From Saccoglossus kowalevskii (Eukaryota; Hemichordata; Enteropneusta; Harrimaniidae): DNA of 11,108 nt. Below the pieces are notes generated by a model. That model saw only the letters and a program-made list of their open reading frames with translations. It made no database searches and was not told the origin of the DNA. Below, one piece after another: positions 1-7,601 of this stretch. The stretch lies in contig NW_003157231.1 of NCBI RefSeq assembly GCF_000003605.2, positions 82,871 to 93,978 on the forward strand, read 5' to 3'. Both the position numbers and the translations under genes were made by a program. The first letter of the stretch is position 1. The number at the start of each line of letters is the position of its first letter.

Positions 1-75
1 GGAATTTGGCAGGGGGGGGTTGGTACCCCCTTAAGTGCGAACCGGTGTCACCGGCCTGCCTACGGGGTTCCAAGG
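1..75. other. GC-rich, highly self-complementary stretch at the left edge
   Basis: In contrast to the AT-rich surroundings, this piece contains nested complementary arms. GGCAGG (8-13) pairs with CCTGCC (55-60), enclosing a GGGGG...CCCCC hairpin (around 14-30) and a perfect CCGGTG-T-CACCGG hairpin (42-54). GGAA (1-4) can also pair with TTCC (68-71). The layout resembles a folded three-way RNA junction. On the minus strand, GGTTCGCACTT loosely resembles a pol III B box but does not match it well. It may be the head of a short retroposon; the true left end is outside the window. Confidence -1.
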
Positions 76-102
76 TGTTTTTGTACTGTTACGTGATCGT
101 CT

Positions 103-113
103 TTTATTTTATT
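103..113 (-). promoter_or_regulatory. Candidate poly(A) signals for the receptor gene
   Basis: Read on the minus strand, two overlapping AATAAA hexamers occupy 103-108 and 108-113, about 260 nt beyond the receptor stop codon. I found no canonical hexamer nearer to the stop. If they are used, the 3' UTR would include the whole AATAT array (134-210). They are equally part of the AT-rich body of the possible retroposon, so their use is only a guess. No clear GU-rich downstream element follows on the minus strand. Confidence -1.
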
Positions 114-133
114 TTACCCGTGAACCAAAAAGC

Positions 134-210
134 ATAATATAATATAATATAATATAATATAATATAATATAATATAATATAATATAATATAATATAATAT
201 AATATAATAT
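134..210. repeat. AATAT pentanucleotide microsatellite
   Basis: About 15 near-perfect units of a pentanucleotide over 77 bp. It directly follows the GC-rich folded head and an AT-rich body, which is where a tailed SINE would have its short 3' repeat. It may also simply be an ordinary microsatellite in the receptor's 3' flank. Confidence -1.
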
Positions 211-369
211 GTACACATGCATTAATTCTGAAGTAATTTTGTTGGAGTCATTAATGCTATACTTATAACAGTGCAATATGTATTATTGTATAAAACAACT
301 AAATTATTATACTAAATAAATAACAAAATATTGTACAATCTATAACACAACTTATTTTCAAGAAACGTC

Positions 370-1443
370 TTAAGATTCACGTATTGATGTTAGAGAATTC
401 AAAGGTGTGCCCTTCGATTCGTTTACGTCAACTGCCTTGTAAGTACTAGATGATTCTTTAGAATATTTAACCGAACATATGACGTGTAACATTTCACGAA
501 AGTCGTGTTTGAAAAAAGTATATATAATTGGATTGCAACACGAATTTATATAACTCAGTAGAGGCGTGCAGTAATATGTCACTTGCACAGCAGTGCTGAG
601 ACTGATGTTGGGTGACACCATTAATAGAAGTTGTATCCCCCAGAAAGGTGCCCAACAAACCACGAATAATATAACTGCTACAAGGATCAAAGCATTCACC
701 CGTCCAAGTCGAGACCTTCTGCCCTTCTGCGTACGCCTTTGATACAAGTATTGTAAAATCTTTACATAGCAGACAAGTATTACTAATAAAGGTAAACAGA
801 AACCGAACAGATTCGAGTAAACAGAAAATGCAAATTCGATGGTCTTTGGACCTACTACAACGCAAACAGTGTTATTATTATTATTTTCGACATGTGCGTA
901 CATCCATAATGGCAAGGCTGTGATAGCTGACAGTATCCACAGCACAACACATGTGATACGAGCTACAGACGCTGTTCTATAGTTTCTGGATGGAACGGCA
1001 TATACCACAGCAACAAAACGATCCACAGCCATAATAGTCAAAGTATAAATACCTGTAAACATATTCATTCCATCTATTCCCATTACAAGTTTGCAAACTG
1101 TACTTCCGAAGTTCCACTGTCTAGTGGTATTGAAGTGGTTGAGGAGAGGCACTCCAAGCAAAAACAGAAAATCCGCAGACGCCAAATTCATTATGTAGAT
1201 GTTAGGAACACTTTGCTTTGGCAGCAGTCGGATAAGTACAAATAAGACCATCCCGTTACCAATTAAACCCAAAACGCAAAATAACGTCGATAATATTGGT
1301 ATCAATGTTACAAAAAACCAGGATGGTACAGGATTAGAAAATAGTGGCATTGTCGCACTATTGTAGTTGGTAGCATTTGCAATGGTTAATGCAAAGTCTG
1401 TTTTGTTTCCCACTGCTTGAAATCGATCCCAGAAAAGAGACAT
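370..1443 (-). CDS. Somatostatin/allatostatin-C-like class A GPCR, single exon, complete
   Basis: Predicted plasma-membrane neuropeptide receptor of 357 residues, a usual length for the somatostatin-opioid-galanin group. Seven hydrophobic helices can be placed around residues 44-71, 80-103, 114-146, 160-182, 205-231, 250-275 and 286-309. Visible hallmarks are GN at 62-63 in TM1, D91 (2.50), the C117-C194 disulfide pair, D124 (3.32), N127 (3.35), DRF at 141-143, W169 (4.50), P218 (5.50), CWAP at 263-266, Y298 (7.43) and NPIIY at 304-308. The TM3 pattern DGMNMFTGIY and the TM7 pattern YINSCCNPIIY closely resemble somatostatin and opioid receptors, which use D3.32 with Y7.43. N-glycosylation sequons lie at N13 and N23 in the N-terminus and at N190 in loop 2. 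C323 after helix 8 is a plausible palmitoylation site, and the tail is Ser/Thr-rich. The ATG is firm: an in-frame TAG lies four codons upstream (1453-1455) and position -3 is A. The stop is TAA. Oddities are DRF instead of DRY, Ala149 at the usual loop-2 proline, and G131 at 3.39. Somatostatin-like is my best subfamily call; galanin/opioid-like or an orphan relative is possible. Confidence -1.
   Translation of the reverse strand: MSLFWDRFQAVGNKTDFALTIANATNYNSATMPLFSNPVPSWFFVTLIPILSTLFCVLGLIGNGMVLFVLIRLLPKQSVPNIYIMNLASADFLFLLGVPLLNHFNTTRQWNFGSTVCKLVMGIDGMNMFTGIYTLTIMAVDRFVAVVYAVPSRNYRTASVARITCVVLWILSAITALPLWMYAHVENNNNNTVCVVVGPKTIEFAFSVYSNLFGFCLPLLVILVCYVKILQYLYQRRTQKGRRSRLGRVNALILVAVILFVVCWAPFWGIQLLLMVSPNISLSTAVQVTYYCTPLLSYINSCCNPIIYTFFKHDFREMLHVICSVKYSKESSSTYKAVDVNESKGTPLNSLTSIRES
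871..885 (-). repeat. AAT codon run encoding five Asn in receptor loop 2
   Basis: On the coding strand this is four AAT codons followed by AAC, giving Asn187-Asn191 just before the conserved loop-2 cysteine C194. It is a trinucleotide microsatellite inside the coding frame, so length changes would add or remove Asn without a frameshift. It also creates the loop's N-glycosylation sequon (N190-N191-T192). Confidence -1.
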
Positions 1444-1455
1444 ATTAGGACGCTA

Positions 1456-2081
1456 TGGTGATTCGATATATGTCTTGAACAAGTCCGCTTCATTCATGTG
1501 GGATGAGTGTTGAGATGCGACTACAGTAATATGTTATTCTGAAACGTTTCTGAAAGAGTTAAAGAAAATGCAGTTAAATGTCTGGCGAATAAAAACAGTA
1601 AATTGCATCAAGTTAGTCAATTCAATTTTCGGAAAGATCAACTTATATAAAGCATGCAGACATAGACAGCTTGGGAATGTCTGTTGTCCCAATCAAGAAC
1701 GTGCACATACAAATATAATCTACAATAAGTAGGGTAAGAACATTTCTGTTTCAGTTTTATTCCTATTGTTTACCCTCTGCGAATACTAAGTTAAGGCGCG
1801 CTCTCACATACTATACAGCACTTGGATAATCTCAATTGGAATTGCTGACAAATTATTTCGAATACAATTTTTACATATTTCATTTGTACCATAACGAATG
1901 CTTTAGTCCAATTGCTCCATATCTGCTATAGTGGCGTGAATTGAACTGTCGTGACTACCCACAATCTACATACTTGAGATGAGTTAGCTTCCTTGTGTAC
2001 ATATGTATAATACAATCTTTATCTACCCGGGAATAGCTACGCCCGCTGTTTGGCAATCAATTATCAATTCTGCTCAATTTG

Positions 2082-2082
<1 letters not shown>
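1456..2082. other. Upstream region of the receptor, no gene seen
   Basis: No coding sequence is evident. It holds the candidate TATA box and a small inverted repeat, TTGGGA...TCCCAA, near 1670-1691. It probably contains the receptor's proximal promoter, but no transcription factor cluster could be recognised by eye. Confidence -1.
1642..1649 (-). promoter_or_regulatory. Candidate TATA box upstream of the receptor
   Basis: The minus strand reads TTTATATAAG here, about 200 bp upstream of the receptor ATG. That would give transcription starting near 1612-1618 and a 5' UTR of about 170 nt without an intron. The motif also reads as TATATAAAG on the plus strand, and AT-rich DNA produces such motifs by chance. 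No clear initiator was recognised. Confidence -1.

Positions 2083-2154
<72 letters not shown>
2083..2154. repeat. TA dinucleotide microsatellite, 36 units
   Basis: An uninterrupted alternating TA run of 72 bp, about 640 bp upstream of the receptor start codon. Such runs can extrude cruciforms and are often length-polymorphic and prone to assembly error, so the exact length should not be trusted. Confidence -1.
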
Positions 2155-2156
<2 letters not shown>

Positions 2157-4380
2157 CATTTTTAACTTGACTATTACTTGATATGCAGTACAGCTGGACA
2201 CGTAATTAGTAAACGTGATTCTTGTAATGAAACAATCAAATTGACTATGAAATTACAAGTAACAATGCGCTTATAATGAATATTTTTTTGAAAAAAATGC
2301 GTAATCATTCATATTATGAAATATATTTCTGGAAAATATTATTTCTGGTGTATTCGTTCAACATAATAATGAATATTGTCGGTTAAAAGTGCCTTATTAT
2401 TTACGTCCACAATAATATATAAACATATAAATGCCTGAGACAAATATAACAATACTCTTTATGCATAAGGTGTTATTTCAAACTCGTTAAAGGGCGATGA
2501 TAATGCAAACACCTTGCTGATAGTTAATGACTAATGCATTCAACTTATGTGTAATCGTTGATTCGCCCGTATCATTCCTTATATCGTTTTTGTTTGATCA
2601 GTGATAAATAAATATCCAGCGATATTTAGATTCAATATCGACACCCGTCTATTAATCTTAATACGAAGGAATTGAAATCCTAATTCATGTGAACAGTTGA
2701 TAATTATATCTGTGTCACACTTGGACAACACGATATCATAATAAATAAACATATCATTCAGCAACAGCCAATGCATTCATACATATACTGTAATTGATTG
2801 AGTATACATTTGTCAGGTTAATGTCCACACATATAAGAATGTTCACACTTGTCACATCAGTAAGGTACGCTTTACAAAATGAAGATAATATTTAGTTACA
2901 TGCAAGAGATACATGGAGATTAATGACTAACTGATCAAAGAGTGATTTAATCAGTATACAAATTGACAATTTACCCCAACGAAAAAATGAACATACTTGT
3001 TTAATGTTCTGATTAAAACAAAATAGGTTATCAATAATTTCCCTAATAAATCTATACAATCTATGTTTCAAGCCAAATGATGGTGGCCCAAATTAAATGT
3101 AAAATTCAATATGGCACATGAAAAAAAACATCGAACACAGAATAGCACGATTGAACATGCAAACAATGCAGAATGCATAATTCTAATAAAACATGCATCT
3201 CACTAAATTTTGGCAAACTTGTAGCAAAATACTCATCGCCACTCTTCCGTCTTTGCATGTTTCTAATGACCTACTCATCTTAATAGAATATAGTACAGCA
3301 CTCGACACCATAACATTCTGTACAAACAACTGCACAATAGTTGTAGAATCAGCAGAACGTTAACCTCTTTGCAGTGATTAAAATCTTATCTACAGAATCG
3401 CAAATAAGCTGCCATCATTGCAAATATGCTTTCTAACCCATTCTTTCAAGAATCCCTCAGGATTTCATCATATACACTGGGCCTTTGAGTGATGTTATTA
3501 ATGTTCATTATGATATACATCACACGATTTACCCAGATGTCAGTAGATTTTATATCACATTAAAACGATCTGATCATATTGTTACTGTTACAAGACTGGA
3601 GCAATGTATCACTGATATTCGTGTACAATATTTTATAAACAAACTCATGTTCAACAATGGCAGACATAAAGTAGCCAGTGTGAGCTCTAAATTCTACAGA
3701 CATTCAGGTATTCTTGTCATCGATATAGGTTGCTCTTTCATTTTTATATCTTCAGTTGCCAAAGATGTTGGAGTCATTATTGGCATATAGAAAACGCAAA
3801 ATTTCAGTCATGAAAGCTTTGTGCAGATGGAATGCGTCAGGATAAGTAGAGTAAGACAGTGTGTGGCTGGCTTAAATCTGAAATAAACCTGACTTCATCT
3901 CGAAAGCTGTGCATTTATAGCCGTAGAGAGACGCACACTGTCCCTACACTTTGTAACGTCTAACACTAAAGTACAGTACTAAATTGGTTGTTTTCGATTT
4001 TCATGACAAAGTCGCCCTTGTGAAAAATCCGGTACATAAAGCCATATTACTGTGAGACACGTCTATAAATGTTGTTTATTAATTCAAAATAAAGTAATAG
4101 AAGAAATAAATATTAAAGGTTTACTATGATAAACACACCTAATTGAATAGTGAAATAAACACTGGTCCAGGAACTTAGCAATGTTGTTACCCATCATTAA
4201 AGCAGCATCTACACATGCAGATCGTAGAATTAGCGACGTTGAGGTTGTTAGAAAATGGTTGTTCGCGCTCCAACCTACAAACGGTCATTATTAGCGGCGT
4301 GAAGCATGTCACAATTATTTTGAATCATATTTTGAATATACCGTACATGCATACTTAAACGGACGAATTGCACTATATAT
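2155..4380. other. Long AT-rich non-coding stretch
   Basis: No gene recognised. The longest open frame (3485-3790, plus, 101 residues) begins with TTG, has no recognisable domain, signal peptide or membrane segment, and no exon context. A 65-residue frame on the minus strand (2579-2776) is equally unremarkable. Many short A or T runs are present; no RNA gene was recognised. Confidence -1.
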
Positions 4381-4405
4381 AGATCACATATACGTAACTT
4401 AAATT

Positions 4406-4478
4406 GTATTATTAATATAATAATTAATATATATTAATAATATACACTTGGGTGACATGTACATACGTGTATACATGT
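4406..4478. repeat. Two adjacent AT-rich palindromes
   Basis: The first has arms at 4406-4419 and 4430-4445 that are complementary over 14 bases with a 2-nt bulge and a 10-nt spacer. The second, 4455-4478, is an imperfect 24-nt palindrome matching its own reverse complement at 20 of 24 positions. They could form hairpins or cruciforms. No terminal duplication marking a transposon was found. Confidence -1.
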
Positions 4479-5656
4479 ATGTAATTATATAACTGGAGTG
4501 GTGCAAGCCCAAAAAATTTATTACTTTTGCCTCGATTGGTTATTATCAATTTTTGCAACAACTGATGGACATAGAGAACTGCAAACATAATTTATAATTT
4601 CTATTCATCTTTACTTTATTCTCATATTTGCAAGATGTGCAAGAAAATTAAATTTAAAAACATTGATAAATTTGATGGGATACACGTGTATTGCCGAGTC
4701 CGACATACTGAAGCGGCTAGAATGAAATCTGGTAAAGTATAGTGTCTTCCGTTCTAACAGACCAATTGTATAACGTTCACACGAGTGAAAATGTATTTGT
4801 TATGATGTGCATAGTTTATTTGTGTTTGTTTGTTTGTTTGTTTGTTTGTTTGTGTGTTAGTGAGCTTGATCATGTGAGGATACGAGTATATGTGTGTCTG
4901 CATGGTGAATGAAAACGAGGCAATAGTCATTTGCTTAAAGTTTAAAGATGATTTTGGAAAATGTTTGACTAGATATCCTATGCTAAACCGAATCTACTGT
5001 AGTGTACACTGTGTGTGGTTAATTATTGAAATATAGTACATAAGAACAACTATTCAGGCTTACCGTGGAAGACTGTCAGGCGTTCAGATGGGTATGTTGT
5101 CCGTCTTATTTCTACGTGACTGACAGTTGTATTTATAGTCTTCTCAGCGAGCATAATATACGTAACACTCATGTGGTCACGTGTCAGTATGGCTGTATGA
5201 GCATACAGCATATACCCGACATTGTTTTTCCGATTAAAAGTACGTTGTTTTTGAGACAGCGGGTGTTTTAGATGCTTCCGAATAGATTGATACATTCCCT
5301 TCATTTATAGCAATTAAATTTCTACCCCTTGGGTTAAAATACTGGAGAAATGTACGTCTCTGCCGCATAGGTAAAACTAAATCATGCTAAGCTAAGAGAC
5401 ACACTGTCTGACAGTCTGATGATAGTGTTTCACAGAAAATAACAATTTGTAAAGATTGTGTGTAATTGTTTCGTACTTCTTCACCTTTTCGTCCTCTTAT
5501 TATTTTGCTTACAAAACGCGTTTTTAGTTTGTTTGAAAATCTGTAAATGTACTGACTGATTAAGAGCATAATGTGTAGATGTGTAATCACTAAACTATTA
5601 CGTAATATGAGTGATTAAATAATTGATCATGCACACTTTAGTTTCAGTAAATCCCG
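4479..5656. other. Non-coding stretch, no gene seen
   Basis: Contains the GTTT microsatellite (annotated separately) and one CACGTG E-box (5178-5183). Open frames of 67-84 residues occur on both strands around 5050-5590, overlap one another and show no recognisable domain. I regard them as chance. Confidence -1.
4824..4852. repeat. GTTT tetranucleotide microsatellite
   Basis: Seven GTTT units over 29 bp, followed by a short GTGTG extension. An ordinary simple repeat. Confidence -1.
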
Positions 5657-6110
5657 CATTCGTATAATCGCTATTGAATATTGACGTACATTATTAATCC
5701 GTTTTGTTACTTTCCATACCATTTACTTATTTCGTCGCGAACTCTCATACTCTAGTGACATTCCCAGTGAAATAAATCTTACAACCACCATGCAGCGACA
5801 ATAAAGCTACTATTAATGTCATGTGTCATTATTTTATGCTGGATGCAGTCTCCTACTGTTTGTCGTTACTGAATCTCAGAAATATATTACGTATGTTCAT
5901 TGTGCCACCAACAGTGCTAGCTGACTGCTGTTTTCCTCCATCCCATGTCAGTCGCAGCTTGAAAATAGCTTGTTATACGATGAAAGACAAAGTTTCCCTG
6001 TTTGAACTTCAAAATTGCCCTCAAGTTATGAACATCATCTTTATAAGCACGTGGTGTGTCCATGAGACTATAAACCATATTCGCCTCTGGCTTAGATATT
6101 GGCATGGTGC
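5657..6110 (+). repeat. Unidentified repeat, copy A
   Basis: This stretch matches two later stretches in direct orientation. Against copy B, the anchors are TTCGTCG...TCTAGT (5731-5756 against 7244-7269, same spacing), AACCACCATG (5783-5792 against 7285-7294), GTATGTTCAYTGTGCCA (5891 against 7396) and TGAGACT (6063 against 7530). Against copy C, an ungapped 43-nt segment (5687-5729 against 6744-6786) matches at 32 positions. A 107-residue ATG-initiated frame (5821-6144) lies in it, but copy B does not keep that frame open, so it is probably not coding. The ends are approximate and no transposon protein was recognised. Confidence -1.
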
Positions 6111-6144
6111 TACATTTATTAAACATTCAGTATTAGTAAACTAA

Positions 6145-6743
6145 AAAAAATGTTTAGATTGTAATGTGTATGGCTTTGAAAATTTGATGTGGACAGCGTA
6201 ATGCCAAATGTGAATGGTAGAAACTGGCAATTTGCATAAACGTTATCTTGTACTTTGCTCATGACCATAAATTCTAATGAAAAAAGGAAATGATGTTTAG
6301 TGTAAACTATACTTCCCGCGAGTTTGATAATAGGTTGTTGTTTCTAAACTCACAGAGCCAGTTGCAAAATATACATACCCGAATTGCTTGTTTTTTATGG
6401 GAATAACCAGGATCAAATGTATAAAATAAAGCCCGAGTTCGAAGACGTTTCTGAAATTTGAAGTCAGACCACCGATAGAGTGTCATGATGACTGACTTCC
6501 AGGTTTTATTTGAGCCACAATTTAAATAAACAATGTAAAGTGTGAGTTAAATAAAAAATAATGCAAGAAATAATGCACGATATTATACAAGTACAAGTAT
6601 ATCTATGACAAGTACAAGTATATATATGTTACTATGCGACGGATAACTGTTGCAACTGCCCCTACCTGCAGATTTTATTTATTCATTTTCTATTTATTTA
6701 TTTATTCATGTATTTTGTATCTCATTTGATATTTTCGACGTTG
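6145..6743. other. Non-coding stretch between repeat copies A and C
   Basis: No gene recognised. It holds an isolated octamer ATTTGCAT (6230-6237), a 21-bp tandem duplication (6587-6628) and a short TTTA array (6691-6706). Confidence -1.
6587..6628. repeat. Two tandem 21-bp units
   Basis: Units at 6587-6607 and 6608-6628 differ at one position. Each contains ACAAGTACAAGTATAT. A small recent tandem duplication with no evident function. Confidence -1.
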
Positions 6744-6880
6744 TACATTCGTAATCCGTGTTCATAGTTTCTATTCCATTTACCCTTTTTCTCAGAATTG
6801 GCTACGTAACTTTCATATTGCAAATGACACAGTCTCCTTGAAACCTCTCATTAAAATAGTAAAGTCGTGTAACAAAGATT
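6744..6880 (+). repeat. Unidentified repeat, copy C
   Basis: 6744-6786 aligns without gaps to 5687-5729 of copy A at 32 of 43 positions. Similarity continues with gaps through AACTTTCATATTGCAAATGACA, written in two parts here as AACTTTCATATT and GCAAATGACA, matching AACTCTCATACT and CTAGTGACA of copy A. Beyond about 6830 the similarity becomes too weak to follow by eye, so the right limit is approximate. Confidence -1.
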
Positions 6881-7158
6881 AGTACATAACTTTCATACAT
6901 ACGATAAAAAATAGGTACCTGTAGTTCTAGTTATAATAATTTAATAATACTAAAGATTCCGCTCTGTGGGAAAAAAATAATATGAAACTTACATGACCCT
7001 TCAAATTTTCCCGGATACTGTGCTTCCACGTAACCGGAACCTGAACTGTGTAAAACGAGTACGTTTCCTGTTCGGCAGAGAGATGGTATGGGGAAAGATG
7101 CAGACAGGGAGTTTCCTGTACGCGCTAGCAGGCTATATTCTATGCTATGTTCGTCGCT

Positions 7159-7585
7159 CATTCGAAATTATCTTGTGTCGATTATATGTTGGCTTGTTTT
7201 CCATATACGTTCGCAAAAAGATACTTTCACCCCTGCAACCCTTTTCGTCGTGAATTCACACCTTCTAGTTGAATAAGTTCTTCGAACCACCATGATGCAA
7301 CAAAAAGATATATTAAATGTTATTCCATTTCAGAGTTGGTTATATTTTGTTGGTGGTGAAATCTATGTTTCTACTAATTCCAATAAATCTTAGATGTATG
7401 TTCACTGTGCCAGTAAAAGTGTTGACTTTCTTCTTCTAGAAGTCTGAATGGTCAGTAGCAAAATAAGCAAGGGCAAGATCTATTTTAAATGTGGTTTCTT
7501 TAAAAATACGTCATCGTGATTCACATCTATGAGACTCATTTACATATCACAACGGTGTTACTATGATGAATTGTCCAGATCTTTA
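7159..7585 (+). repeat. Unidentified repeat, copy B
   Basis: A direct copy of the 5657-6110 stretch, offset by about 1.5 kb. The segment 7244-7269 matches copy A at roughly three quarters of positions without gaps, and AACCACCATG and GTATGTTCACTGTGCCA are near-exact anchors. The offset falls from 1513 to about 1467 along the copy, so B has lost roughly 40 bp relative to A. Any ATG-initiated frame at the shared ACCATG is short in both copies. The part left of 7240 is less certain. Confidence -1.
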
Positions 7586-7601
7586 TCTCACAATTCATCA
7601 T
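7563..7601. other. Perfect 12-bp stem hairpin
   Basis: ATGATGAATTGT (7563-7574) is the exact reverse complement of ACAATTCATCAT (7590-7601). The 15-nt loop contains a further AGAT/ATCT stem closed by a CTTT tetraloop. Pairing does not extend outward, so it is too short for a usual microRNA precursor. It lies at the right end of repeat copy B, with no equivalent seen in copy A. Confidence -1.

Noticed and set aside
134-210. CRISPR-like or satellite array in the AATAT run
   Set aside because: The unit is five bases without spacers; it is a plain microsatellite.
494-865. 123-residue open frame overlapping the receptor on the same strand
   Set aside because: It is a shadow in another frame of the receptor coding sequence, and the receptor frame has all the family motifs.
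3485-3790. 101-residue open frame on the plus strand
   Set aside because: It begins with TTG, has no recognisable domain, and a frame of this length is not surprising somewhere in 11 kb read in six frames.
5050-5590. Overlapping small frames on both strands
   Set aside because: They are 67-84 residues, mutually overlapping, without domains; the plus-strand one starts with GTG.
5821-6144. 107-residue ATG-initiated frame on the plus strand
   Set aside because: It lies in repeat copy A, and the diverged copy B does not keep the frame open, which argues against coding constraint.
6931-7276. Overlapping small frames of 62-86 residues
   Set aside because: They overlap one another on both strands and partly lie in repeat copy B. 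No family features were seen.
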